This document shows positions 20,687 through 31,718 of a stretch of DNA of 64,000 nucleotides, in pieces. Within the stretch, counting starts at the first letter, position 1. The number at the start of each line of letters is the position of its first letter. The DNA comes from Exophiala sp. HKRS030 (Eukaryota; Ascomycota; Eurotiomycetes; Chaetothyriales; Herpotrichiellaceae), in assembly GCA_023897205.1 (NCBI GenBank), contig JAHWDD010000004.1, forward strand, positions 2,108,001 through 2,172,000. Direction: 5' to 3'. The notes beneath the pieces were generated by a model. That model did not search any database. It had not been told where the DNA came from and worked only from the letters and a program-made list of their open reading frames with translations. A program made the translations under genes and the position numbers.

Positions 20687-22036
20687 CTATCGTGGTAGCA
20701 AAGCCTGATTTTCATCCGGAGTGTCGGGACTGTTCTCTGACGATGCTGTCCTTGTCCTTTCACGCCTGCTTGCAATATGTGATGGCAATTGGTAGCTCCA
20801 ATGACAGCACATGCCAGCAATGAAGCCAATTGCGTCGTTCTTAAACGCAATAAGTAGTCCTGCTGTCACAAGCATCACGGTCCACCGTTTCTTCCTTTCT
20901 TCGTCTGTGAGACCAGGAGGAGGAGGTGTAGGTTGCGTTCCTTCCTTGTAAATATCTCTTGCACGCGGTGTATTGAGGCTCTCCCCGACGCTGGCCAGCT
21001 CCAAGCCTGCGGCAATGATCATGACTGACAGCAACGCCAATGGAAATTTGCGGAGCAGGTCTGTGAGGCTCTCGCCGAATAGAACGCCAACGATCAACTT
21101 GAGCAGACCAAGGAATACAATGCTGGCGCCAGATCTTGCACCGAAGCGGTACTGAGCAGCAAGACCTCCAGAGCCGTGACAGACTGGCATGGCGCCAAAC
21201 CAGCACCCGAACAAATTCATTGCGGCGACACTGAGTCCCACAGATGTGACGGAGGGTGTCTGTATCTCTGGCAGCAAATCCGCGGCCAAATGAGTGACGG
21301 CGATGATAGAGTTCAAGGTCGTCAATGGTAGCTGTCCTATGCCCGCATCAAGAATGCCGGTTTTCCATTCCGGTGCGGTAGGACTCTGCACGTATGGGTG
21401 CCACAGACGAAAGCCAGGCAGATGGTGATGCGAATCCCCACTGACTCGAATTATTGCGAAAATGATGCCGAGGACAAACAGCATCAAGGCATATGGTGTT
21501 CGAGGCCGTAGACTGATGGCGAATAGAACAAGGAATGCCAGGATCATCCAGATGTAATTGTCTGCCCAAGACGGTCCTGTCCATGACAGAGAAGCGAGTG
21601 CTTTGGTTCCCGCGCTTATGATTAGACTCAAGCCAGCTCCAACTTGAATACCTTTGACCACGGGAGTTGGAATGACGCGGGTGAACCAAGAGAGTAGTCC
21701 GGTGATGCTGAAGAGGAGGATGCAGGAGGAGACAAAAATGCCCGCTGCGGCCGTCTGTCCTGCCGTGAGGTCGTTGAGGATGGCGACAGCAGCGATGGCT
21801 TTCATGGGTTGGACAGGCAAGGGAATTCCGAAGAAGAATCCTGTCAGGATGTTGTATATCCCGGTGAATATCAGTGTCGTGGTCAAAGATATCTGATGCC
21901 CTTCGGTCAGGGCAATGACGATGGGCAGAAAAGTTCCCAGGTCGCCCAATGATCCCGATATTTCCGTAAAGGGCTGCCGGCGAAGAGTAGATAAGTTATG
22001 AGCGGCAAGCTGCCGCAGAGACGTTTGACGACCCAT
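20687..22036 (-). CDS. Molybdate transporter, MOT1/MOT2 type
   Basis: 449-residue polytopic membrane protein with about ten hydrophobic segments, of the SulP-related MOT family. Diagnostic sequence is EISGSLGDLGTFLPIVIAL near the N-terminus and a second half-motif NLFGCWFGAMPVCHGSGGLA. Molybdate uptake or export supports molybdenum-cofactor enzymes such as nitrate reductase; none is in this window. The C-terminal tail ends ENQALLPR, an acidic dileucine (ExxxLL) of the kind that sorts proteins to vacuoles, hinting at a vacuolar MOT2-like exporter (inference). The start is the first ATG (MGRQTSLRQL); the frame is open for about 35 codons upstream but without another ATG, so an additional 5' exon cannot be excluded. 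Confidence 0.85.
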   Translation of the reverse strand: MGRQTSLRQLAAHNLSTLRRQPFTEISGSLGDLGTFLPIVIALTEGHQISLTTTLIFTGIYNILTGFFFGIPLPVQPMKAIAAVAILNDLTAGQTAAAGIFVSSCILLFSITGLLSWFTRVIPTPVVKGIQVGAGLSLIISAGTKALASLSWTGPSWADNYIWMILAFLVLFAISLRPRTPYALMLFVLGIIFAIIRVSGDSHHHLPGFRLWHPYVQSPTAPEWKTGILDAGIGQLPLTTLNSIIAVTHLAADLLPEIQTPSVTSVGLSVAAMNLFGCWFGAMPVCHGSGGLAAQYRFGARSGASIVFLGLLKLIVGVLFGESLTDLLRKFPLALLSVMIIAAGLELASVGESLNTPRARDIYKEGTQPTPPPPGLTDEERKKRWTVMLVTAGLLIAFKNDAIGFIAGMCCHWSYQLPSHIASRRERTRTASSENSPDTPDENQALLPR

Positions 22037-23441
22037 GAGGTTTGAGGATATGATGTCTGCGAGTCTGCGATTTCTTTCCAAGGACGGCCGTTGAGTTGGG
22101 CCGATGTTGGTATTGGTGGTGTCGTCTTCAGTTGAGCTTGTCTAGCTTGTCTAGAGTACGGAGTAGTCCGATCAAAGTGGTTGCACCATAACGATCCCGC
22201 GGTTGCGTAACGTCAACAGGGCCTCGAAGGGATGTAGCTGGGCGAGAACAAATAGTGCTGACGAAGAACTGAACCGTACGTTGTACAGAGGTCTTCAAGA
22301 TTCAACCTTGCTACGACCCCATTTTATCTTCGGGTTATCCGGAGTGTTCACATGGCGCAAAAGCATATTGCGTAACATTTAGGCGCAAGGTTGTAAACTA
22401 TTAGGGTAAGTCAAATGCTCCCTTTAGGGGAAGTCCTGTCGTTCTCGTACGAGTGTTCGTGCGAGTACTCTATAGTACGCCGTAAGGACGGGGTTTTCAT
22501 AGGCCAAGCGACCGAGACAATACCTTCCCTTAGGTACCTATTGTATGGAGTACATACGAAGTATCCGTACTCTGTCCTTGGGACTTGTTTTGGTGGGTGA
22601 AATGCACGTAAAAAGCATCGCTGTAAAACCAGAGTGGTTATGGCGGGGTGACCGCCTCCCAATCCATCTACGTACAATTGTACTCCGTACAGGGACTCCA
22701 GAGACCTAGGGAGCAGTCGAGGGGCCTTCCTCTCACTATTGTTTCACGTAAGGGCGCGCCGCCCGTACGAATACCCGTGTGCCCGTTACTGTATGGCTGT
22801 AGGCTCACCATGCAAGGCTGACAAGGCCCACTAAGTTAGGCGCACTAGGCGCTGGCTAAAGGCGGACGTCACCAAAACATTGGATTCGAAGCGATTGGAC
22901 AGCTGCACCTCACGTTGCTCAATACTCAGAACCATCAGTTGACAGCACTTTGACGAGTACAAGTTTGTAGAATCCTCGAAGAAAACCGGGAGATCATCCA
23001 CCTACAATACGAAGTAATTACTCCATCACAAATTGATCTCGTTAATCTGATACCAACTTCAAGCCTGTGCGCCAAATTACATGTCTCCCAGCCATCTAGT
23101 ACCTCATTGTAGATGAACGCGTAAATTCCAGTGGCTGGCGCATCGTCCACCTTGGAGCCCGTCAACATTGGGCACTCCACCCTCCATTCATTTCTTGACT
23201 ATTTGCACAACAATCACTCGATCACGACAACCCAAATTAAGCCTCGACGAACTCGTACACAACGACAACGACCGGCCCTACCCTTGTGTGCGGGTGAACC
23301 AATTCTGATTTCCAAGGTAAACCGGCACCACCTCTTCCTCCTCGAATGTCGCCCTCTTGATTTCGACCCCGCCTGCAGTCTTGCAGTCTCGAAGCAAAAC
23401 GCTGTAGGCAGGCAGCCAGCTCCGGGCCGTCCATAACGAAG
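22037..23441. other. 1.4 kb divergent intergenic region
   Basis: Promoters of the transporter and the C2 protein. It holds TACGGAGTA at 22157-22165, TACTCCGTA at 22681-22689, a 9-base tandem repeat GCTTGTCTA at 22136-22153, and many degenerate GAGTAC-like words at 22440-22570. Open frames here are short and show no family match. Confidence 0.45.
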
Positions 23442-26215
23442 ATGGCTACCAAATCGCGAGCAGCAAACGCTGCTCACACCGCTGGGATCTTCGCAGACAT
23501 GACCCTTGACGGACCTGAGATTGGGACTTTGGTAGCAGTCGTCGACCGAGCCAAGAACCTTCCCAACCGCAAGACGATGGGTAAACAAGACCCTTACTGT
23601 GCCATGAGACTAGGAAAAGAAGCCAAGAAGACAGACACAGACAAAAGAGGAGGACAGACACCGAGATGGTTCGTACAAGATTGATGCATCTTTTGCAACA
23701 GAATGCTGACACTATATATAGGGATCAAGAACTCCGCTTCAATGTACACGACTCTCCAGACTATTACAAACTCAAGTGTTCGATCTTCAACGACGATAAA
23801 AAGACCGACCTCATTGGCGAAGCCTGGATCAACCTCGAGCGAGTCATCGTGCCTGGGGGTGGGAAGAATGACCTTTGGCATCAACTGAACTTCAAAGGGA
23901 AATATGCGGGCGACATCAGAGTAGAGTTAACATACTATGACACAAGGCCGAAACCAGAGGTATCTCCGGAAAGGAAGAAACAGAGAGAGAAGTCTCACTC
24001 TCTCGCCAGTGACATTCCCAGCAACTCTTCGGGCTCGCGACAACTAGGCCCACGGGAGATCAAGAGAAGACCACTGCCGCCTGGTCCAGGCGGCTACTCA
24101 TCGCCAGTCGAAAGGCTGCCTGCGGACGAGCCTCTTGATCCTTGGAACGGTCAAAACTATACCAACAGCAATCCGCCGCCCCGGCCGCCGAAGCAACTGA
24201 TGCCAGAAACGCCTGACGATGTAGGCTTCGGTTTACCATCCCAGTATTCTCCGGATCCATATGCACTGCCACAACCAGATCCATATGACATACCACCACC
24301 GCCATTGCATCACCCACAAGAGCAGCGACGGCCCTCAAACGATCCTTATAATGATAATCAACGACAATCGCCGCTACGGGAGAGTCCTGGCTACGATGAT
24401 CGCAGAACAGCAACTTTACCGCCGACAACCCAGTTGCAGCCGTATGTCACTGATGAGTTCCCTCAAGTAGAGGCCGGACAGTTGCCCAGCCCTCAGTCAC
24501 CATACAGCCCGTCAGCTCAATCGCCATATTACTCTCCCCCTTCCAGCAGAACAACTCCCCAAGCAACTCCAACCCGGCCTGTGCAGAGCCAAGGCTGGCA
24601 GGGCAGGGGAAGTACATCTCCCACTAAGCATGCTGTGTATCGTGATAGTCCCTTGCGACAATCTATCAGCCAGCATGATATGCCTCGATCAGAAAATAGA
24701 CACTTCGATCCACAATTTGACGAGGAGGACGCCCCCCCGCCGCCACCACCAGCACATCGTGGTCATATATCCAAATCGTCCGTGACAACGGCCTATCCAG
24801 CACCCACTGGACAGGCCTTGCCACGGACTCCAAACAGATATGATTCTGTAGAAGAAAGAAGCCCTCTCCAGAGGCTGGAACAGCAGTATGATCCTTACAG
24901 CTCACCTTCCGCAGCAGATCCTTCTCGCCAGCCACCTGCCGACCTAGTATATGGCAGAGCCATCGAAGATGACCACGACCAACCTCGAGCTCCCATACAA
25001 CAACGAACCCCCGAAAGATACGATGCGTATGTCCCATCTCCGAATGCAAGAGGATCGCCGTACAATGAAAGCACGGGTCATCGGCGCCCCATTTCATCAG
25101 GCAACAAGCTGCCAGCCTTCGAGGAATATCAAGGTCGCAGTCCAGTAGACCAAAGGTATGGTGGACTGCCACAGGACTCGTTCCGGCGTTCTACTGGTTA
25201 CGATCATCCACGAAGAGCACAAACCTTTGACGACTATGGTCATTTCGATGATCGGCATCGTATGTCGGAACCCCCTGTGTCACGTCCAAGGGCCGTTAGT
25301 CCGAACCCTCCTCGTAATATCCCGCGCAAATCAATCACACCCACACCTTCCACGCCGGAGGACCGGAGAAAAATGAGTGGAATACCTTATGGGCCTGATG
25401 CATATGATGTGCTAAATCCCGGCACGAGTCCTACGGTCGGCGATGATTCCTACAGTTCATCCCATGAAGCAGCAAGACAGAGGGAAGTGGAAAAAATGAG
25501 AGATCAAGGTCCCATCATCGGAAACGATGGCCGAGTCATTGACCCTTCCGATCATCTTCCCGCCGATACTTGGGCCCCCGAGCCGGAGAGGAAGAACAGG
25601 AAACCAGAACATGTCATCAGAATCCGAACGAGAGAAGAGGCACGCATTCAACAGAATACAGGTTCATCCCCCGCGTCAATGAGACCTCATTCAATCGCAA
25701 CGTCACCACACCAACCATCGCCCGGGGCTCCAGCTTCTTCCCCATACCAACCTTCACCTACATCAACATCAATGGAGCCTGCGCCCCGAGGAGAGCCAGG
25801 AAGTGCACGAAATAGATTGAAGAAATCCATGCCTACTCGGCCGTTGCCAGCACAGCCGTACCCTCATGCACAGACTAGCCCGGCCGTAATGACTACATCT
25901 CCTGATGCAAGACCAAGCCCACCAAGTCAACGACATTCAGCCCATTCTTCCCCCATCCGTCCCCCACAGCGGCCACCATTGTCTGAGTACCAGGCTCCTG
26001 CTATGTATGACCACGGTTCACGTGGTGGACCCAATTCCCACGACTATCCCCCAACACCAACGAAGCCTCCTCATCACAGACCAAGCAATTCCATGGACTA
26101 TGGCGGGTATGGTGATGATAATTCGCTTGCACTGGAGTTAAGCACGATCGATATTGGACCTTCAAGGACAGGCAGGACCTCCTTGAGACCAGTCCGTGGC
26201 TATGGTGCATATTGA
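23442..26215 (+). CDS. C2-domain, proline-rich protein (Inn1/Fic1-like)
   Basis: Two exons, 23442-23668 and 23722-26215, with a 53 bp phase-2 intron (unusual donor GTTCGT, acceptor TATATAG) that splits a Trp codon; 906 residues. The N-terminal C2 domain (about 22-155) includes GTLVAVVDRAKNLPNRKTMG, KQDPYCAMRLG, QELRFNVHDS and DDKKTDLIGEAWINL. The remaining 750 residues are rich in Pro, Tyr, Ser and Arg with many PxxP motifs and are probably disordered. This C2-plus-PxxP layout is that of budding-yeast Inn1 and fission-yeast Fic1, which link the actomyosin ring to membrane ingression through SH3 partners; a septation role here is inferred. The protein is longer than the yeast ones, as is usual in moulds. 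Confidence 0.85.
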
Positions 26216-26261
26216 GGCGCCTTTGACGATTCTTCTCCAGGTTATTCTCCCTATGTACACG

Positions 26262-26285
26262 GATCTTCAGGATCTTCAGGATCTG
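26262..26285. repeat. Short 9-base tandem repeat
   Basis: GGATCTTCA is repeated 2.7 times just after the C2-protein stop, in the probable 3' untranslated region. Confidence 0.6.
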
Positions 26286-26472
26286 GCGTTGGCTTTTAGT
26301 CCTGTTACCTGGCGCATCTGACCAAGGAAAAAAATTGTAGTATAATATTCGAATCGCACATAGATCAAACTGGCCGCAAACTGGCGCAGAGATGAATGTA
26401 AATGGTTTTGCATTTTGCTGGTCCAAGAGGATTGAAACCTCCCCAGCACATTATTTGCCATTGCTTCCTTTC

Positions 26473-26796
26473 CTACACTGCCTTTCTGATCCTGATTGGC
26501 CCTTTGACGTCGTCCATGCCTCGTCCGGGGGGGATGACTTGACCTCTCTGTAGCACTTGGACCTCTCCTCTGTCGCGAGCCTCGAACGCCATCTCACGCA
26601 GACGAGGCATGAGGTCATGCCAGTCCGAGGTCCCCAGTCTGGCGAGGTCTGCCCGTGACAGGGACCTGGCTATCTCAGAAGGACACAGAGTCTTGGGATA
26701 CTCTCGATGTTCGACGTGTTGTGAAAAGACGACGGAGAGGTCGAAGGTTATTTCTTGTTTCTCCTTTGTCGAACCTGGATCAGCAGTGTCGACCAT
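26473..26796 (-). CDS. DUF3253 small protein
   Basis: 107 residues, no intron. The core (about 20-105) fits the DUF3253 family: TLCPSEIARSL, then WHDLMPRLREMAFEARDRG, VQVLQRGQVIPPG and a final KGPIRIRK. The fold is predicted to be a small winged-helix-like domain. The family is common in bacteria and scattered in fungi, so old horizontal transfer is possible, but composition here does not differ from its neighbours by eye. Function unknown. It is convergent with the C2 gene, about 260 bases away. Confidence 0.75.
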   Translation of the reverse strand: MVDTADPGSTKEKQEITFDLSVVFSQHVEHREYPKTLCPSEIARSLSRADLARLGTSDWHDLMPRLREMAFEARDRGEVQVLQRGQVIPPGRGMDDVKGPIRIRKAV

Positions 26797-27718
26797 TTGT
26801 TTGTTTGTTGTTATTCTTGGAAGTGTTTTGTAATGTGTGATGCACTGAGTTATGATATGTACTGTGTGAACATAACTTGGGTGGACGGGAGAGGGCGGGG
26901 CTTGAGAGGGAGGGTTCTCGATATTTATCTTTTGGAAACGTCACCGATGTAAGTCGAACATATCACTACACCACCTTACCTTTTGTACTTGGTACAATGT
27001 ACAGTGTTACTACGTCTGGTATGGGAAGTGGACATAGACCTTTTTGAGGACAGTTAAAACTGAACTTTGTCAATTTCTACTCTGAGATGTCTCGTCTGTC
27101 AAATTCTGTAAACCTATAGTCTGTATACACCGTACGCTTGTAAGTGGCAGACCATGGCAAATGGTTTGTGTACTGAGAGGTCCAGGTGAAAATCATCAGG
27201 GAATATGACCGGCATTGGAGGTACAAGCCTTGATATATCAAACGAGCTGGAAGGAAATTTGCAAGATTCAAGCGACGGGCGAAAAGAAACGAGTAAAAAT
27301 AGCAATGCTCAAACTCTGGAAAGCGTGGTCAACATTGAATCTTTTTTGTCATTCCATCTTGAGATATTTTTTTGACCCGTGGCATGCAAATCATGCATGG
27401 TGTTTGATCAGGATAACTTTGACGATCCACGATGGGCAGGGTGACCCTTTTCTTGTTTTTAACTGGTCTCCTTGGCAAGAAAATGTTGTAGGAATCATAA
27501 AAGAGCCCATAACCGTTCATTGTGGATTGAAAGACCACCTGCGCCCAGTTTCGTCAAGTTCTGTCTAGAAAGAGAACGCAAAGCGAACCCACGAGCCACT
27601 GTTGCTCGCTGCTGCTGCCTTCCATCCCATTTTGCTCTCTCACGCACGCACCCAACCACCCACCCACACACACCCACAATACACCAGTGGTAGACGTGTC
27701 GCCATGGTCCTGGTACGC
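26797..27718. other. 0.92 kb intergenic
   Basis: Upstream of the DUF3253 gene and downstream of RPL18. Contains a CACCC/CA-rich simple sequence at about 27641-27687. An open frame on the + strand (27215-27568) lacks any family resemblance. Nothing else seen. Confidence 0.4.
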
Positions 27719-28444
27719 CTACACCTTGAAACCCTTTGATCGTCTTCGTCCTCTGGCCTTTTCGAACTTGCGACCCTTGCTCTCGACGTACGGCTTCTTG
27801 TGCTTGTGGGGGCCCATGCCGAAGTGCTTGACGGCCTCGCGGGCGTTCTTGGGGCCTCGGAGCAGGACGACGTTGCTGCCGGTGGGGTGCCTCATGGCGA
27901 GCTGGTCGAGGGTCATGCACTCGCCGCCGGCCTTTTCGATCCTGGCGCGGGCGGTGGCCGTGAACCGCAGGGCGGCGACGTGGAGCTCGGGCACGGTCAT
28001 GAGGCGGTCGTCGTCGGTGACGGTGCCGACCACGGCGATGGTCTTGTCCTTGTACGCCTTTTGCGCGCTCTCGGTGCTGACCTTGCTGGCGATGCGGGAG
28101 ATGGACATGGGAGGGCGGTTGATGCGGGACATGAAGAGTCGCTTGAGCACAACCTTGTTGAAGTTGGCGTCGGTTCGGCCTGAATTTGGGACAATGTCAG
28201 TTTCAATTTTCCAACAATCTCTTTTCCTTTTTTTGGAACAGGCATCATCTCAAGGGCAGGGAAAAATCACGTACGGGCAAGGAAGCGGTACAGCTTCACC
28301 AAGAGCTTGAGGTAGACATTGTCGCTCTTGGGCGCCTTGCGGTGGCTGCCCTTGACGTGATGGCGATCGAGGTCGATACCTGTATCATTGATGTCAGCAC
28401 ACTCGACACAGTCCCAAAATCCAAGCAAGAATCGCCATACCCAT
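27719..28444 (-). CDS. RPL18: 60S ribosomal protein L18 (eL18)
   Basis: Three exons, 28444-28441, 28379-28275 and 28179-27719, give 189 residues, the normal length. Exon 1 contributes only ATGG; intron 1 (61 bp) thus follows the start codon directly, as is common in fungal ribosomal-protein genes. Intron 2 is 95 bp. The product reads [20 protein letters not shown], then [18 protein letters not shown], and ends [11 protein letters not shown], all characteristic of eL18, which sits on the large subunit and is incorporated in the nucleolus. Codon use is strongly biased towards C-ending codons, as expected for a highly expressed gene. Confidence 0.97.
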
Positions 28445-29004
28445 GATCGCTGTGTTTGTCGGATTGAGTGCTGGATAGACAATGTCGACTTTCAAATCGC
28501 AGGGTCGAAATTTCAAGCGCAGAGCGGAATTCGTGGGCTCCAGACTTGCCAAGATTTGTCTGGCGCTAACAATATCAATGCCTTGGCACAATCTCATCAC
28601 GTGACCAAAAACGTTCACTACCTGAGCCCTCACGAAGCAAGCAGTTGACCAGGAATTCTTACTACATGTTATTTGGCCAGATTGAACATCTCAAGTCGTG
28701 GGCTTATTTATTGGAATCTGTATAGATTCTGTTCGCTCCAAGGCTTGTCTGTGATATTTTATGACTCCTGAAAAATGCTGCTCCTGTTCTGTCTAAGCCT
28801 CCCAATCCTACTCCATGAAATGTCCACCAATTCCAATACATATTGGAGATACAGCGATAGTCACGCTGCGGCAACTCGCAAGGCTGTGTGAACTCCATTG
28901 TTTCCTGTAAGCACGAAAACACCTGTCCGAGTCTTCCCTGGATTCTAAAATTGATAGAGAGCCACGTTACACCGGATGTGATTGTGAAATTGAATCAGAC
29001 CGTC
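28445..29004. other. Intergenic, RPL18 promoter
   Basis: About 560 bases upstream of RPL18 and downstream of the carrier gene. No gene, repeat or confident ribosomal-gene box recognised. Confidence 0.35.
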
Positions 29005-29961
29005 TCATATAGGGTCTGCCTTCGTTGGTGCCAAATCAACCAAGAAGTCCCTCGTCATTTCGAAACTGAGCCAACTGCTAGCCATGCTAGGAGCAACCTT
29101 CAGTAGATTGGGCACTATGCCCTTGTACAACCCCATGATCCCCTCCTGGGAGACAATGGTCCGAATAGCATCAAAGATACCCTTGTATTGGTAGCCCATG
29201 CCTGACATGGAATTGATTTGGAACCGTCGTCGGAGTACGTCGAAGGGATATGTGCAAGTCTGAGCCACAGCTCCCGAAATCGCTCCCGCAGCGAGCTTGC
29301 GATACCAGACGGGGTGTTTCTCACCAGGCTCGGTGAACCAGCCTCGAACCGACTCGTACACCATGAAGTTCAGACCAACATATGGTGCAACGCCGGCCAC
29401 CGTGGGAATAATGCCTCGATAGAGGCCAAGCACACCACCTTCATTCTTGTACATGTTGATCATTGTCTGCCACATGCCAGGCAACTTGCCCTCGTGTTTC
29501 CCGAGTGCGGCAAACGAAGCCGACTGGATTGAAAGTCGCGTTCGTACGATGTCGAGAGGGTATGTGAAAGTAACGGATGTGATGCCAGCCAAGCCACCAC
29601 ATATTAACCGTCGAATAGGGTCGAGATCTGCGCCGGGTGTACTTTCGAAAAATCTCTTGTAGGCATTGTAGGCTCCGAACTGCACAGCCGAATAAGGCAC
29701 AATGCGTACGCAGTTGGTGCCATTCCCCCTCATAAAACCCCTCCAACCCTCGTCTGTGTACATTTTTCGCAGAGCTTTGGAGATGGACATTTTGTATTCA
29801 TTGCGACCTGCGCTTTGTACTTGATAAAGAATCTTTAATCGTTCCAGGGGTGATACAACGGTCCGCGAGACAGCTCCAGCTACACCTCCTGCACAGAAGG
29901 CAGCTGTGAAGGGGGTTGAGATGAACTCACGCGACCGCGCAACCAGGTCGTTCGTTGACAT
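29005..29961 (-). CDS. Mitochondrial carrier, APS/PAPS transporter type (Ypr011c-like)
   Basis: 318-residue SLC25 protein with three repeats, each with the carrier signature: SPLERLKILYQ, YPLDIVRTRLS and YPFDVLRRRFQ. The N-terminal AFCAGGVAGAVSRTVVSPLE and GNGTNCVRIVPYSAVQF closely follow yeast Ypr011c, reported to carry adenosine 5'-phosphosulfate and PAPS across the inner membrane. SLC25A42/Leu5-type CoA carriers are the nearest alternative. No intron. The upstream leader 29962-30200 might include an untranslated intron, but I see no decisive signal. Confidence 0.92.
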   Translation of the reverse strand: MSTNDLVARSREFISTPFTAAFCAGGVAGAVSRTVVSPLERLKILYQVQSAGRNEYKMSISKALRKMYTDEGWRGFMRGNGTNCVRIVPYSAVQFGAYNAYKRFFESTPGADLDPIRRLICGGLAGITSVTFTYPLDIVRTRLSIQSASFAALGKHEGKLPGMWQTMINMYKNEGGVLGLYRGIIPTVAGVAPYVGLNFMVYESVRGWFTEPGEKHPVWYRKLAAGAISGAVAQTCTYPFDVLRRRFQINSMSGMGYQYKGIFDAIRTIVSQEGIMGLYKGIVPNLLKVAPSMASSWLSFEMTRDFLVDLAPTKADPI

Positions 29962-30957
29962 GGCTGCAGGAGCCTAAACACATTAAATCATGCTCAAGAT
30001 ACGGTCATTACATGGGACACCCACCTCTGGTAGATTGGGCAAGTTGCGAAGCGGAGAAGATGTCTGTCCAAGATTACCGTTCACTGTTGCAGGCTCCTTC
30101 TCTCCTAGCCTCATGACTTTGACGCGCTTTATGCGCAGATATTGAATGCGAACAACACAGTAAGGCGGTCTGCTCTTCGGACGCGAGAGGAGAACAGGGG
30201 TACGGCAGCACGACAGGGAGGGTTCTGGATTTGCCTGAAGCTGTGGAGTCCATGGAAATTTTTCACAATCTTTGTTTGTAGGAAAGCATAGTGTGTTGTT
30301 ACAATATCTTTCGCTCAGGCATGGACACCCATCGTTTCTTGGTCTTTATCAATCGTCGAAAGCCTTTCGGAAAAGTCCTCTCGTGTGGAGGATGAAGTCG
30401 TCAAGGGACAGGGAGAGATAGACGGGAGAATCCGGGCGAGGGGATGGAGGACCACTGAATTGGAGATGGAAATCTGAACAAGTCGTCGCAAGAAGGGAAA
30501 CTTGAGAAGAATAATGCCACGGTCCAGCTAACGCAGATCGAGGTGTTCTGGTCACAGAATTGCGATGGGTGCAGGGCGATCTTTTTTTCCAGCAGATCTG
30601 AGACAATGTTTGACCACGAGAGCATCAGACCAGCAACCATAGTTCCAGGTCTTTTCGGCTCACTGGTGCTGGGCAGCCCTTGTACGAAGTACTGTACAGC
30701 CCGCAGTCATGAGCCTTCCATTCTCCCTCCCCAATCGCATTGGCCGCAATTTATCCGCCAAGCCTCAGTTCTATTTTGAGATTAGCGGCGTTTGCCTCAG
30801 AACCTGCAGCTGCAGCCTTCTTTCAGTACTCGTACATGTTGTCTCTCTCCTTCATCCATCTCACACCCCCATCATCTTCTCATATCCAGCCACCCATCGC
30901 ATCGTCATTTGTGGCCTCGTTTTACTATCGATCGTCAACACCTGACTGTGAACAGCC
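29962..30957. promoter_or_regulatory. 1 kb divergent intergenic region, carrier / SR factor
   Basis: Two divergent promoters. The SR-gene side has a long pyrimidine-rich tract at about 30838-30905, typical of fungal core promoters and leaders. Short open frames are not supported as genes. Confidence 0.45.
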
Positions 30958-31718
30958 ATGTCTTCACGATCAGGCACCACCCTCTATGTGACTGGCTTTG
31001 GTCACGGCACTCGTGCCCGTGACCTCGCCTATGAATTTGAGCACTATGGTCGACTGGTCAGATGCGATATCCCAGCTCCCCGAACCGCCTCCAGCCGACT
31101 GCAAGTCTTGGACCTACCCTGTTTATACATCATCAGTGCTGACGCCTAACTAGCTTCGCCTTCGTTGAGTACGAGAGTCGTCGCGATGCCGATGATGCTT
31201 ACCACGAGATGCATAACAAGCGCATCGGTAGAGACGATGTGCTAAAGATCGAGGTACGTGGCCCTGAAAGAATATCGTTTTATACTTGAGTTGACATAGA
31301 ATTTGCAGTGGGCTAGGACTCCTCCCTCCGCTACCTGGCGATACGAAGCTGGACGAGGCGGTCGTGAGCGACGTGATCGAAGTCCTCCCCGTCGCAGCTA
31401 CCGCTCGCCTTCACCTCGTCGTCGAGACTATTCACCTCGCAAGGACGATCGTCGAGACCGCGACCGTGATCGTGAGCGAGACCGCGATCGAGACTACGAT
31501 GACCGTCGCCGCTCCCGCAGTCCGGCCGATAGAGATCGCGACCGCGACATGAAAGATGACAGAGATCGACGTGATGAAGATCGTGATGGAGCGACCGCAG
31601 AGGACCGCAAAGGTACGATGGATGTTGACACTGTTGACCCCTGGAACTGAAGCTGACACCCGCATCAGCCGTGGACTCTCCTCCTCCCGCACATGACGAA
31701 CTCGATACCGCCGAGTAA
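30958..31718 (+). CDS. SR-type splicing factor with one RRM (Srp1-like)
   Basis: Four exons: 30958-31100, 31154-31253, 31309-31612 and 31669-31718; 198 residues. The N-terminal RRM has RNP2 LYVTGF and RNP1 [10 protein letters not shown]-terminal RS/RD domain (about 90-180) carries [12 protein letters not shown] and long Arg-Asp dipeptide runs. Predicted nuclear pre-mRNA splicing regulator. Intron 1 (31101-31153) must use a GC donor (GCAAGT) and a TAG acceptor: this gives SRLFAFVEYE, while the only nearby GT (31106) runs into a stop. Introns 2 and 3 are 55 and 56 bp. If intron 3 is kept, translation ends at 31650 with a different tail, so alternative ends are possible; SR genes often self-regulate through splicing. 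Confidence 0.9.

Noticed and set aside
28180..28274. Possible C/D snoRNA in RPL18 intron 2 (ATGATG and CTGA words)
   Set aside because: The C box is imperfect and the CTGA overlaps the branch site; no terminal stem.
27687..28310. Long + strand frames over RPL18
   Set aside because: Antisense shadow of a highly biased ribosomal-protein gene.
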